Positions 17,159-25,399 are shown, numbered from the stretch's first letter. The stretch is DNA of 64,000 nucleotides from Candidatus Ruthenibacterium merdavium (GCA_019119935.1 DWWA01000020.1:62001-126000); one strand, 5' to 3'. The notes: generated by a model not told the origin, from the sequence alone. Made by a program: numbers and translations.

Positions 17159-17629
17159 ATGAAAAATACAACTGTATGTTACTTAGAGCGCGGCACGCAG
17201 TATCTTCTTTTGCACCGCACAAAAAAAGAAAACGATGAAAATGCCGGAAAATGGATCGGCGTAGGCGGCAAATGCGAAGAAAATGAAAGCCCCGAAGACT
17301 GCATGCTGCGCGAAGTGCGCGAAGAAACCGGGCTTTCGGTCACACAGCATCGCCTTCGAGGGGTAATTACCTTTGTATCCGACGCTTGGGAAGGACAGTA
17401 TATGTATCTTTTTACAGCGTCAAAGTGGCACGGAGCGCTGACCGACTGCGACGAGGGCGAGCTTGCATGGGTGGAACGCACCGACATGCTGCACCTGCCG
17501 CTTTGGGAGGGCGACCGCATTTTTCTTGCATTGCTGGCCGAGGAGCGCCCGTTTTTCTCTTTAAAGCTGGTGTATCAAGGCGACAGCTTACAGCAGGCCG
17601 TGCTCGACGGCACGCCGCTGACGCTCTAA
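17159..17629 (+). CDS. Nudix hydrolase, MutT/8-oxo-dGTPase type
   Basis: 156 residues from ATG 17159, with GGAGGGAAG just upstream. The Nudix box is GKCEENESPEDCMLREVREE followed by TGL, with all consensus Glu and Arg positions. WIGVGGK before it is typical of MutT-like 8-oxo-dGTP diphosphatases, which clean oxidised nucleotides from the pool. Substrate is not proven by sequence. It is convergent with the DtxR-type gene, with repeat copy A between them. Confidence 0.85.
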   Translation: MKNTTVCYLERGTQYLLLHRTKKENDENAGKWIGVGGKCEENESPEDCMLREVREETGLSVTQHRLRGVITFVSDAWEGQYMYLFTASKWHGALTDCDEGELAWVERTDMLHLPLWEGDRIFLALLAEERPFFSLKLVYQGDSLQQAVLDGTPLTL

Positions 17630-17686
17630 AACACCATGCATTTTCTAAAAAGCGCTGTCCTCTCCTTTGCATAAAAGCATACAAAA

Positions 17687-17710
17687 AGGCGCGCCTTGAA
17701 AGGCACGCCT
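17687..17710. repeat. 24-bp hairpin direct repeat, left copy
   Basis: A 24-bp sequence, AGGCGCGCC then TTGAAAGGCACGCCT, itself folds into a hairpin (AGGCGCGCCTT against AAGGCACGCCT). It recurs at 17852-17875 with one base change, in direct orientation, exactly bracketing repeat copy A. It probably acts as the terminator of the Nudix gene. Confidence 0.8.
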
Positions 17711-17851
17711 GAGACTGTCGAAAAACTGCCGCCTGATTCAGAAAGAACCCGGGCTGCAAGGGGAAAAAGGCTTGGAAAAGGGGGCTAGCCCTCTTTTCCA
17801 TTTGAAATAGGGACACAGTTTGTGAAAAAACGAAGCTTTTTCGACAAACTG
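17711..17851 (+). repeat. Dispersed palindromic repeat, copy A (141 bp)
   Basis: One of three copies (others 25256-25398 and 49306-49431). It runs from GAGACTGTCGAAAAA to TTTTTCGACAAACTG, so TGTCGAAAAA and TTTTTCGACA form inverted termini. Inside is the near-perfect loopless palindrome GGAAAAGG...CCTCTTTTCC centred on GGGCTAGCCC. Near the right end a second hairpin pairs GTTTGTGAAAAA with TTTTTCGACAAAC. It lies between convergent genes and is bracketed by the 24-bp direct repeats. Confidence 0.85.
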
Positions 17852-17875
17852 AGGCGCGCCTTGAAAGGCACGTCT
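17852..17875. repeat. 24-bp hairpin direct repeat, right copy
   Basis: Matches 17687-17710 at 23 of 24 positions, immediately after repeat copy A and 5 bp before the end of the DtxR-type gene, whose terminator it may form. Confidence 0.8.
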
Positions 17876-17880
17876 CTCGC

Positions 17881-18258
17881 TCAGCCGTGTACGCCGTGGC
17901 TGCGCATAAATTCCTTCAATTTCTCAAAGCTTTCTTCGCTGATCACATGCTCAATGCGGCAGGCATCTTCCGCAGCGGTTTCCTTTGATACGCCAATGGC
18001 TTCTAAGTAAGTTTTAATCAGGCAGTGACGCTCGTATACCCGGCTGGCCATTGCCAGACCGGACGGCGTCAGCTCCAATAAACCGTCTTTATCCATGGTG
18101 AGCAAATCAGCCGCCTTCAGCAAGCTGACGGCGCGGCTCACGCTGGGCTTGGAAAACCCCATGCGCGTGGCAACATCAATGCTGCGCACAGCCCCTTTCT
18201 CTCTCTTGAGCACTAAAATGGTTTCCAAATAATCCTCACGCGATTCAAACGAACGCAT
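17881..18258 (-). CDS. DtxR/MntR-family metal-dependent regulator
   Basis: 125 residues. An N-terminal winged helix (DVATRMGFSKPSVSRAVSLLK) is followed by the DtxR dimerisation domain with metal-ligand residues in LTPSGLAMASRVYERH and DACRIEHVISEES. The family represses manganese or iron uptake genes when bound to metal. The SH3-like third domain is absent, as in MntR-sized members. No transporter lies next to it, so targets and metal are unknown. It has its own promoter (18293-18321). Confidence 0.9.
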   Translation of the reverse strand: MRSFESREDYLETILVLKREKGAVRSIDVATRMGFSKPSVSRAVSLLKAADLLTMDKDGLLELTPSGLAMASRVYERHCLIKTYLEAIGVSKETAAEDACRIEHVISEESFEKLKEFMRSHGVHG

Positions 18259-18292
18259 GGCCTCTCCTCCCTACACGGATGATACTTCGTTC

Positions 18293-18321
18293 AGTGTAAC
18301 ACATTTTACAAAAATTGACAA
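18293..18321 (-). promoter_or_regulatory. Promoter of the DtxR-type gene
   Basis: Minus strand: TTGTCA (18316-18321), 17 bp, TACACT (18293-18298). It abuts a hairpin at the end of nfo (AAGCCGC 18320-18326 with GCGGCTT 18340-18346) that includes the nfo stop codon. Confidence 0.65.
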
Positions 18322-18344
18322 GCCGCTAAAGGATAGGCCGCGGC

Positions 18345-19184
18345 TTACGGGGTCTGCGCTTCCAGTTCACGCAGCAGCGCAATTTCCTGTGCCCAGCCCG
18401 CGTCGTCGTTCGGAGTTTCAAGCACCATGGGCTTTCCTTTCAGGGCAGGGTGGCGCACCACGCGGCCAAACGCCTCAATGCCAATGTGCCCTTCTCCTAT
18501 TTTTGCGTGGCGGTCCTTATGCGCCGCGAGCGGATTTAAGCTGTCATTGACATGCAGTGCCTTTAGGCGTTCCAGCCCGATGATTTCGTCAAACTGCCTC
18601 AGCACATCATCCAAATCATTCACAATATCGTATCCCGCGTCCCACACATGGCAGGTGTCGAGGCATACGCCCATTTTTTCATTGTGCTGAACACCGTCTA
18701 AAATACGCGCCAATTCTTCAAACGTTCGGCCTACCTCGCTTCCCTTTCCGGCCATCGTTTCCAAAAGCACGGTGGTGTGCATCTCGGGCCAAAGCACATC
18801 ATTCAGCTGCTGTACAATGTGAGCCACGCCCGCCTCAGTGCCCTGTCCCACATGGCTGCCGGGGTGGAAATTATAATAGTTGCCCGGCAAATGCTCTAAG
18901 CGCTGCAAGTCTTCCTGCATTGCTTCGTGCGCAAAGCGCCGCAAATCCGGGTCTTTTGCCGCGGCGTTCATGGTATAGGGCGCATGCGCTACCAGCGGGC
19001 CGAAGCCCTGCTCGTCTGCCAGCGCGCGGAATGCGGCAATGTCCTGCAAATCAAGCGCCTTGACCGAACCGCCGCGCGGGTTTCGCGTAAAAAAGGCAAA
19101 CGTGTTTGCTCCCAGCTTGATCGCTTGTTTGCCCATCGCAAGATAACCTTTTGAAGAAGAAATATGACTTCCGAAATATCCCAT
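18345..19184 (-). CDS. nfo: Endonuclease IV (AP endonuclease)
   Basis: 279 residues. A zinc-dependent TIM-barrel enzyme that nicks 5' of abasic sites in base-excision repair. Family signatures include GSHISSSKGY at the N-terminus, NYYNFHPGSH, VCLDTCHVWDAGYD (zinc ligands), NDSLNPLAAHKDRHAKIGEGHIG and VLETPNDD. Length is typical. It is divergent from alkD, the next gene, which is also a DNA-repair gene. Confidence 0.97.
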   Translation of the reverse strand: MGYFGSHISSSKGYLAMGKQAIKLGANTFAFFTRNPRGGSVKALDLQDIAAFRALADEQGFGPLVAHAPYTMNAAAKDPDLRRFAHEAMQEDLQRLEHLPGNYYNFHPGSHVGQGTEAGVAHIVQQLNDVLWPEMHTTVLLETMAGKGSEVGRTFEELARILDGVQHNEKMGVCLDTCHVWDAGYDIVNDLDDVLRQFDEIIGLERLKALHVNDSLNPLAAHKDRHAKIGEGHIGIEAFGRVVRHPALKGKPMVLETPNDDAGWAQEIALLRELEAQTP

Positions 19185-19270
19185 ATCTGAAACCTTTCTT
19201 GCTGTCTTGAAAAAACAGCATCCTCTGCGTTTTTAAATCTGTTTCATTTGTTTCGTTTTCAATGAAATAT

Positions 19271-19299
19271 ATTATACCATTTTTGTCTATTTTTATCAA
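19271..19299 (-). promoter_or_regulatory. Promoter of nfo
   Basis: Minus strand: TTGATA (19294-19299), 17 bp, perfect TATAAT (19271-19276). It lies in the 132-bp divergent gap between nfo and alkD. Confidence 0.75.
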
Positions 19300-19316
19300 G
19301 AGAAAGGAATTGCCGT

Positions 19317-20006
19317 ATGGATCGTGACACACTGATGAAAACATTGCACGCTATGGCCGAACCTTCTTATGCCGCATTTGCCGCTTCACTGCTTCCCGGC
19401 AGTGCACCCGTTCTTGGCGTGCGTTTGCCCGCCTTGCGAAAGCTTGCCGCCTCGCTGGTGAAATCTTACGGGGCCGCGGCGCTTTCTTTTCCAGGAGATA
19501 GCTATTTTGAAGAAGTCATGCTGCGCGGTATGATGACCGGACTTTTGGTGAAAGAACCATCGGATTGGCCTTGTGTCCTGTCCTTTTTGCCATCCGTTTC
19601 CGATTGGTCGGTGTGCGACAGTTTTTGCAGCAGCTTTCCGGCCGTAAAGCGCTCTCCTGAGCCGTTTTTCCCGCTTGTTTATGCACTTCGCAATGAAAAA
19701 GCGCCTTTCACTGCGCGCTTTTCTCTCGTGATGATGCTGCGTTATTACTTAACCGAGAGCCACCTTGCACAGGTCTTATCACATGTGGAAACCTGCCGCC
19801 GGGAAGAGTATTACGTTCAAATGGCGGCGGCGTGGACGCTGGCAGAAGCCTTTGCTCTTTTTCCGGAGCGCACCTTGCACACCTTGCGCCGTTTACAAGA
19901 GCAAAGCTCGCCCATCGCCGCACTTGCGGTGAGAAAAATTTGCGAATCGAAAAAAATTACGCCGGAGCAAAAAGCGCAGGTTCGGCAGGAAAGAGGAGAA
20001 ACATGA
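19317..20006 (+). CDS. AlkD-like HEAT-repeat DNA glycosylase
   Basis: 229 residues of the DNA alkylation repair family (helical HEAT-like repeats). It shows the family pattern GVRLPALRKLAASLVK, YFEEVMLRGMMTG, SDWSVCDSFCSS and YVQMAAAWTLAEAF. AlkD-type enzymes excise N3- and N7-alkylated purines. Its last codons overlap the next gene (ATGA), an MGMT-type methyltransferase, so two alkylation-repair proteins are translationally coupled. Confidence 0.88.
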   Translation: MDRDTLMKTLHAMAEPSYAAFAASLLPGSAPVLGVRLPALRKLAASLVKSYGAAALSFPGDSYFEEVMLRGMMTGLLVKEPSDWPCVLSFLPSVSDWSVCDSFCSSFPAVKRSPEPFFPLVYALRNEKAPFTARFSLVMMLRYYLTESHLAQVLSHVETCRREEYYVQMAAAWTLAEAFALFPERTLHTLRRLQEQSSPIAALAVRKICESKKITPEQKAQVRQERGET

Positions 20007-20305
20007 CATTTTCTGAAAAAGTTTATGAAACTGTGTGTCAAATTCCGCATGGAAAAGTTTGCACTTATGGGCGTATTGCCGCACTGGCAGGCAACCCGCG
20101 CGCTTGCCGCATCGTTGGGTACGCCCTGCACCGCAATCCGAGGCCCGGTGAAATTCCATGCCACCGCGTTGTGTTTCAAGACGGACGCCTTGCCGCAGGG
20201 TTTGCGTTCGGCGGCGAAGAGGTTCAGCGCAATCTTTTAAAAGAAGAGGGCGTTGTATTCCTGCCGGACGGGCGCGTCGATTTGACCTGCTGTCTTTGGC
20301 CGTGA
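20003..20305 (+). CDS. MGMT-domain alkylated-DNA methyltransferase, short form
   Basis: 100 residues: only the C-terminal winged-helix and active-site domain of O6-alkylguanine-DNA alkyltransferase. The acceptor cysteine is C53 in IPCHRVV. Alkyltransferase-like (ATL) proteins of the same size have Trp at this position, so this one could transfer alkyl groups. TYGRIAALAG and CRIVGYALHRNP supply the recognition helix and Asn hinge. It overlaps alkD by 4 bp. Confidence 0.87.
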   Translation: MTFSEKVYETVCQIPHGKVCTYGRIAALAGNPRACRIVGYALHRNPRPGEIPCHRVVFQDGRLAAGFAFGGEEVQRNLLKEEGVVFLPDGRVDLTCCLWP

Positions 20306-20321
20306 GCCTTTGGAAAGATAG

Positions 20322-20363
20322 AACAAGGCGGAAAGAAAGCAAATGCCTTCTTTCCGCCTTGTT
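20322..20363. terminator. Bidirectional terminator
   Basis: AACAAGGCGGAAAGAA (20322-20337) pairs with TTCTTTCCGCCTTGTT (20348-20363), then TTCTTTT. It lies between the convergent MGMT-type and siroheme reductase genes. Confidence 0.9.
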
Positions 20364-20412
20364 TTCTTTTTGCTTTCTGCGCTTTGCCTCATCGCGGGCA
20401 AAAAGCGCAGTT

Positions 20413-21960
20413 TTATTTTGCATATTTTTGTGCAATCGTGCGCAGGGTTTCCTCGTTGGTTTTCATCCACTCATCAAAGCCTTTGCCGGATTGCTCCACA
20501 GCGCGGCCCAGCTCAACCAAAAACGCAGGAACTTCTGCTTGCAGCATTGCGCAAACCGGAGTGCCGAGAGTCTCTTTTCCCAGCGCATCGCACCCGCCCA
20601 AGAACAGCGTAAAGGCCGGGTGCGCCACTTTGTCAATCATTTTCACGCCGCCCACAAAGCCCATCGCGCTGGCTTGGTGTGTGCCGCAGCTCGACGGACA
20701 GCCGGAAATCGCCACTTTCGGCAAAGCGTTCGCCGCAAGTCCGGCCTCCCGCACTGCCTTGACGCACTCAGTCAGCAGCGCCTGTGAGTCACGCACGCCC
20801 TGCTGACAGGTAGAAGCACCGATACACGCCGTGCTGGATTCAAACACGGTCTGTGCGCTGTCTTTTGTCGCCTCCAGCGCCTCCGGCACTTCCCCGGCAG
20901 TCAGATTCACAACATAAACCGCACCGCAGGGGTCTAAACGCAATTCGGCCTGTGCCGAATTGCCAATCACTTGATTCAATCGGTGTACCGCATCAGGCGT
21001 AAGCAAACCGCCCGCAGGATGATACTTCACCGCGTAAAGTCCATGCTGTTTTTGCTCTGTTACGCGCGGCATGGGCAGGGTCAGCTCTTCTTTTCCGGGT
21101 TCGGGCTGCCAATCCGCAATTTCCAACTGAACGTCATCGCGCCCGGCCGCTTTTTTCAGCGCCTCAGCAAATGCCGTGCGCAGGCCTTCGTCCCCCAGTG
21201 TTTCACGCAAATAGCGTGTGCGGGCCTTGGCACGGTTTTCATAATTGCCGTGCGTACAGAACACATCAATCATTGCCTCTACCGCACAAGCAGCATCCTG
21301 CACGGGAAGGGCCTGCGCCACCAAAAGGCCCAGCTTCGGGTTGGGGCCAAGGCCGCCGGCACAGTAGACGTCAAATGCACCGTCCTTGCGCGCCACAAAG
21401 CCGAGGTCGCGGAACGTTGCATGCACTTCATCACTCACGCCGTTTGAAAACGCAACTTTCAGCTTGCGCGGCATTTTCAGCGTCCAAATGCGTTCCACCA
21501 AATGGCGGCCTACCGCTTCTGCAACGGGGCGAACGTCGAAATACTCGCCCTTTTCCAGCCCGGAAAGCGGGTTTACCATCACATTGCGCGGATGATCCCC
21601 GCCGCCGCCCCGCGTAATGATATCGCAGTCAATGGCTTTTTCCATCATATCCGCCACGGAGTCCGCCGTTAAATCATGCAGCTGAATCGTTTGGCAGGTG
21701 GTGATTTTCATTCTTTGGACATTGTGCTCGTCCACCGATTTTGCCAAAAAGGCAAGCTGCTGCTTTGTTACGCGGCCGCCCGGCAGGCGCAGACGCAGCA
21801 TATTGCCCGTTTCCCCGCGCTGAGCGTAGGAACCGAACCCGCCGGAAATTCCCTTGTAAGCCTTTCGGTCGATTTCTCCCGCCGCGAATGCGCGTGCCTT
21901 TTCCGCAAAGCCCGGAATTTCAGAGCGAAATCTTTCTTTCAAGTTTTGATTGTGCTGCAT
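20413..21960 (-). CDS. Nitrite/sulfite reductase hemoprotein (siroheme and 4Fe-4S)
   Basis: 515 residues with two ferredoxin-like half domains and two siroheme reductase domains. The cluster/siroheme ligands are visible as C-x5-C in TACIGASTCQQG and C-x3-C in SGCPSSCGTHQ. The siroheme arginines lie in MKITTCQTIQLHD and GGGGDHPRNVMVNP. Six-electron reduction of nitrite or sulfite is expected; which one cannot be decided. No flavoprotein partner, cysG or transporter is adjacent. RBS AAGGAG precedes the ATG. Confidence 0.9.
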   Translation of the reverse strand: MQHNQNLKERFRSEIPGFAEKARAFAAGEIDRKAYKGISGGFGSYAQRGETGNMLRLRLPGGRVTKQQLAFLAKSVDEHNVQRMKITTCQTIQLHDLTADSVADMMEKAIDCDIITRGGGGDHPRNVMVNPLSGLEKGEYFDVRPVAEAVGRHLVERIWTLKMPRKLKVAFSNGVSDEVHATFRDLGFVARKDGAFDVYCAGGLGPNPKLGLLVAQALPVQDAACAVEAMIDVFCTHGNYENRAKARTRYLRETLGDEGLRTAFAEALKKAAGRDDVQLEIADWQPEPGKEELTLPMPRVTEQKQHGLYAVKYHPAGGLLTPDAVHRLNQVIGNSAQAELRLDPCGAVYVVNLTAGEVPEALEATKDSAQTVFESSTACIGASTCQQGVRDSQALLTECVKAVREAGLAANALPKVAISGCPSSCGTHQASAMGFVGGVKMIDKVAHPAFTLFLGGCDALGKETLGTPVCAMLQAEVPAFLVELGRAVEQSGKGFDEWMKTNEETLRTIAQKYAK

Positions 21961-22056
21961 AGCAAACTCCTTTTTGTTGATAAAATAAAGTCATCCGTTT
22001 TTCGCTGCACGGTGAACCGGACAAACTGCGCCGGTTTCGTTTCCCTTTTTCATGCG

Positions 22057-22779
22057 TCAGGGATAGTTTCTCGCGCCGAAAATGGATGTTCCGACGCGCA
22101 CCAAGTTTGCCCCTTCTAAGATAGCATTTTCGAAATCACCGCTCATTCCCATCGACAGCCAGCGCATCTCTGCGCCCTGGCCGCATTGTGAAGCAAGGCG
22201 TTCAAAACAGCGGCGCACGTTTGCAAGATCCCTTCGGTTTTCCTCGTCGGTTTCGCGAATGGGCGGAATGGCCATCAACCCCTCCACACGCAGATGCGAA
22301 AAGCGCTGTGCGGTCTCTAAGGCCTCGGATAAATCCTCTTGTGCAAATCCGCTTTTGCTTTCCTCGCCGCCAATGTTCACCTGCAATAAAATCGGCTGAC
22401 AGATTTCTTTCAAGGCGGCCTGCTTTTCCACCGCTTCCATCAAATGCAGTGAGCCAATTGACTGAATAAGCGCCACATTCCCCACCACTTGCTTGACTTT
22501 ATTCGTCTGCAAATGGCCGATGAAATGAACCGGCTTTTCCCCATAGGCGCTGTGCTGTAATTTTTCCACCAGCTCCTGCACGCGGTTTTCCCCGAACAAA
22601 TCGATGTTAAGTGCTGATGCTGTGCGAACCGTCTCGGCCTCCTGCATTTTGCTGGCGGCACATAAAAGCACCTCCTGCGGGCATCTTCCCGCTTTCTGCG
22701 CCGCAAGCGCCATTTTCTCCCGAATTTCCTGAATGCGCTGCGCCATCTCCTGGGCACTGTGTTCCATTTGCCGTTCCAT
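22057..22779 (-). CDS. PLP homeostasis protein, YggS/YlmE type
   Basis: 240 residues, alanine-racemase-like barrel. The PLP-lysine is in LLCAASKMQ; other signatures are LFGENRVQELVEK, VHFIGHLQTNKVKQV, LLQVNIGGEESKSGF and MRWLSMGMSGDFENAI. This family buffers pyridoxal phosphate and has no known catalytic activity. Clostridial homologues often lie next to sepF and ylmG; here it lies between a siroheme reductase and the divergent coaD. GGAGG precedes the ATG. Confidence 0.94.
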   Translation of the reverse strand: MERQMEHSAQEMAQRIQEIREKMALAAQKAGRCPQEVLLCAASKMQEAETVRTASALNIDLFGENRVQELVEKLQHSAYGEKPVHFIGHLQTNKVKQVVGNVALIQSIGSLHLMEAVEKQAALKEICQPILLQVNIGGEESKSGFAQEDLSEALETAQRFSHLRVEGLMAIPPIRETDEENRRDLANVRRCFERLASQCGQGAEMRWLSMGMSGDFENAILEGANLVRVGTSIFGARNYP

Positions 22780-22902
22780 TACACGCCTCCGCTTATATTA
22801 TTTGCCTTTGATTCATTCTCTTACCTGTTACAGTATATCACACACCGAGATAAAAAAACAAATGAGATTGTTAAAATTTTGCGGCTTTTATATGGCGAAT
22901 GC

Positions 22903-22931
22903 AAGACAAAGCCCCCTTTTTGTGTTATACT
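22903..22931 (+). promoter_or_regulatory. Promoter of coaD
   Basis: AAGACA (22903-22908), 17 bp, TATACT (22926-22931), about 50 bp before the coaD ATG. Confidence 0.6.
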
Positions 22932-22983
22932 ATGCTGTGTGATTAAACATAGCCAAACGAACCGCAGCAAGGAGTTTAAACCC

Positions 22984-23487
22984 ATGACAAAACAACGCAT
23001 TGCCCTTTGTCCGGGCAGTTTTGACCCGATCACCAACGGGCATTTAGACATTATCCGCCGTGCCGCCAGCCTGTTTGATGAGGTGATTGTGCTGGTGATG
23101 ATTAACTTTTCCAAAACGACAACGGCATTCAGCGTAGAAGAGCGTGTCGACATGGCGCGCCGTGCAACGGCAGAGTTTCCAAATGTGCGCGTCGACAGCT
23201 ACGACGGCCTTTTGGCGGATTATGCACGGCGTGTGCACGCATGCACCGTTGTGAAGGGCCTTCGCGCCGTATCGGATTTTGAATATGAGTTTCAAATGGC
23301 TTTGACAAATAAAAAGCTTTACCCGGAACTGGAAACCCTGTTTTTAACTACGGGCCTGCAATACATGTACTTATCTTCTTCCATTGTTCGGCAGGTCGCC
23401 GCTTTGGGCGGCGATATTTCGGAATTTGTCTGCCCGGAAATTCAGCAGGAAATTTTGCAGCGTCTTTACCGCCCCAAACAGCCGTAA
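22984..23487 (+). CDS. coaD: Phosphopantetheine adenylyltransferase
   Basis: 167 residues. Penultimate step of coenzyme A synthesis. The nucleotidyltransferase motif is CPGSFDPITNGHLDII; VVKGLRAVSDFEYEFQMA and YMYLSSSIVRQVAALGGDIS are CoaD signatures. ATG 22984 follows GCAAGGAG. In many Firmicutes coaD follows rsmD directly; here rsmD is about 6 kb away on the other strand. Confidence 0.97.
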   Translation: MTKQRIALCPGSFDPITNGHLDIIRRAASLFDEVIVLVMINFSKTTTAFSVEERVDMARRATAEFPNVRVDSYDGLLADYARRVHACTVVKGLRAVSDFEYEFQMALTNKKLYPELETLFLTTGLQYMYLSSSIVRQVAALGGDISEFVCPEIQQEILQRLYRPKQP

Positions 23488-23526
23488 CAGGAAGGCATCC
23501 CCGCCTATATTTTTATGAAAAACCTC

Positions 23527-23555
23527 TTGACATCCGCACAGTCTTTCGATATAAT
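23527..23555 (+). promoter_or_regulatory. Consensus promoter of tRNA-Gly
   Basis: TTGACA (23527-23532), exactly 17 bp, TATAAT (23550-23555): both hexamers match consensus perfectly, 20 bp before the tRNA. Confidence 0.92.
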
Positions 23556-23575
23556 AGCTATTGTTGATTTGATAT

Positions 23576-23649
23576 GCGGATGTAGTTTAGTGGTAGAACT
23601 CCAGCCTTCCAAGCTGGTCGTGTGGGTTCGATTCCCATCATCCGCTCCA
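23576..23649 (+). tRNA. tRNA-Gly (anticodon TCC)
   Basis: Acceptor GCGGATG (23576-23582) pairs with CATCCGC (23639-23645). The anticodon arm CCAGC-CTTCCAA-GCTGG has anticodon TCC, and the T-arm has GGTTCGATTCCC. The discriminator is T and CCA is encoded. A consensus promoter and an intrinsic terminator frame it as a single-gene unit. Confidence 0.96.
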
Positions 23650-23654
23650 TATTT

Positions 23655-23680
23655 CCGCAGGCGTTTGCCTGCGGTTTTTT
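23655..23680 (+). terminator. Terminator of tRNA-Gly
   Basis: CCGCAGGC, loop GTTT, GCCTGCGG (23655-23674), then TTTTTT. Confidence 0.9.
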
Positions 23681-23725
23681 GTTTTTCTGCATGTTGATAC
23701 AAAAGCCGCCAAAGGGGATTATTGT

Positions 23726-25252
23726 TTGAATTCATTCGACGACAACACGCTCCGCGAAGCACTGCACCGCTGGTTTGGTCACGAGCACTTTCGTCCCGGC
23801 CAGCTGGATATCATTCGCAGCCTCGCCTGCGGACAAGACGTCCTTGCCGTGATGCCTACCGGAGCAGGAAAATCAATTTGCTATCAGCTTCCTGCGCTCT
23901 TGCGCGGCGGCGTGTGCATTGTTGTTTCACCGCTGATTGCACTGATGCAGGATCAAGTTCACAGGCTCATCCAAAACGGGATCCGCGCCGCATACATCAA
24001 CAGCGCATTAACCGAAAATCAATGCCGCAAAGCACTGCAAAACGCAGCGCAGGGCATGTACCGCATTGTTTACGCCGCGCCGGAACGCTTGATGACGCCA
24101 AGCTTTCTTCGTTTTGCCTCACAGGCGCCCATCTCTTTGGTATGCATCGACGAAGCGCACTGCATTTCTCACTGGGGGCCCGATTTTCGGCCGGGCTATC
24201 AGCGTATTGCGGAATTTTTATCACTTTTGCCCCAACGTCCGCCCGTCGGCGCTTTTACCGCCACGGCAACACAGCGGGTGCGCGAAGATATTCTTCATTC
24301 GTTACAGCTGAAACACCCGCTTGTGCGCACGATGGGGTTTGACCGCCCCAATTTATTTTTCGAGATTCAGCATTATGATCGAAAAGAAAAAATGCAGGCG
24401 CTCCAATTATATCTTCGCCAAAGGCCCAATGATGTCGGCGTTATCTACTGTTCCACCCGAAAATCGGTTGATGACGTTTGGACGTTCCTAACGGCAGAGG
24501 GGTATAAAGCGGCACGCTACCACGCAGGTCTTTCCCCAAGCGAACGGCAAAACGCGCAGAAGGCTTTTTTGAGCGGAGAAGTCAAGCAAATGATTGCCAC
24601 AAATGCTTTCGGCATGGGCGTGGACAAAGCCGATGTGCGCTTTGTCATTCACTATAACCTGCCGCTTGATGTGGAAAGCTATTACCAAGAAGCGGGCCGC
24701 GCCGGACGCGATGGGAAGCCGGCAGAATGTATTTTGTTTTACACACAGGGCGATGTGAGAACCAACCATTTTTTAATCGAGAACGGCAGTGCGGATGAAA
24801 CACAGCAAGCGGCGCAAAAACAGCGTCTTTCGGAAATGACACAGCTTTGTTTTTCGCGCGGATGCCTGCGCCGCAGTCTGCTGAGTTATTTTGGAGAGCG
24901 CAGTGCCCGTTCGTGCGACAGCTGCTCGAACTGTGCGCCCCGTGCACAGCGCGCCTCTATCAGCCGGATGCTTTCGGCACAAAGCCGCACTCAGCGCCGC
25001 CAAAGCACGCAGATTGATTCTCGTTTGTGGTGCGCTTTAAATCACACACGCAAAGAAATTGCCCGTCGGGAAAGCCGTCCCGCGTTTGCTGTGGCAAGTG
25101 ATGCCGTTTTAACGCGCCTTTGTACACAGCGCCCCCGCTCTTTGCAGGAATTGGCACAGATTCAAGGAATAACAGCAGAAAAAGCGGCGGCATACGGCGA
25201 AGAATTTCTCCGCGTTCTCCGCCAGCACGCCGCGTGTACTGCTGATCGATGA
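23726..25252 (+). CDS. recQ: RecQ-type ATP-dependent DNA helicase
   Basis: 508 residues from TTG 23726 (AAAGGGGA 7 nt upstream). Motif I is MPTGAGKSICYQLPAL, motif II is CIDEAHCISHWGPDFRPGY (DEAH with the RecQ aromatic loop), motif VI is YYQEAGRAGRDGKP. A zinc-binding segment follows with Cys in CLRRSLLSYFGE and CDSCSNC. The C-terminal about 45 residues (LCTQRPRSLQELAQIQGITAE... ) look like an HRDC domain. Overall it is shorter than Escherichia coli RecQ because the winged-helix region is reduced. Role: 3'-5' unwinding in recombination repair. Confidence 0.93.
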   Translation: MNSFDDNTLREALHRWFGHEHFRPGQLDIIRSLACGQDVLAVMPTGAGKSICYQLPALLRGGVCIVVSPLIALMQDQVHRLIQNGIRAAYINSALTENQCRKALQNAAQGMYRIVYAAPERLMTPSFLRFASQAPISLVCIDEAHCISHWGPDFRPGYQRIAEFLSLLPQRPPVGAFTATATQRVREDILHSLQLKHPLVRTMGFDRPNLFFEIQHYDRKEKMQALQLYLRQRPNDVGVIYCSTRKSVDDVWTFLTAEGYKAARYHAGLSPSERQNAQKAFLSGEVKQMIATNAFGMGVDKADVRFVIHYNLPLDVESYYQEAGRAGRDGKPAECILFYTQGDVRTNHFLIENGSADETQQAAQKQRLSEMTQLCFSRGCLRRSLLSYFGERSARSCDSCSNCAPRAQRASISRMLSAQSRTQRRQSTQIDSRLWCALNHTRKEIARRESRPAFAVASDAVLTRLCTQRPRSLQELAQIQGITAEKAAAYGEEFLRVLRQHAACTADR

Positions 25253-25255
25253 AAT

Positions 25256-25398
25256 GAGAGTGTCGAAAAAAACTTCCGCCTGATTCAGAAAGAGCCTAGC
25301 CTGCAAGGGGAAAAAGGCTTGAAAAAGGGGGCTAACCCTCTTTTCCATTTGAGATAGGGACACAGTTTGTGAAAAACCGAAACTTTTTCGACAAACTG
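25256..25398 (+). repeat. Dispersed palindromic repeat, copy B (143 bp)
   Basis: Roughly nine in ten positions match copy A by eye, in the same orientation. The termini TGTCGAAAAA and TTTTTCGACA and the internal palindrome are kept (one change, GCTAACCC). It begins 3 bp after the recQ stop and ends 1 bp before the hairpin at 25400. It lies between convergent genes. Confidence 0.85.
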
Positions 25399-25399
25399 A

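Noticed and set aside
17412..17816. Open frame on the minus strand through repeat copy A, with similar frames through copies B and C sharing a QMEKR.SPLFQAFF-like peptide
   Set aside because: The peptide similarity is explained by the nucleotide repeat. The frames have no ribosome sites and run into genes on the other strand.
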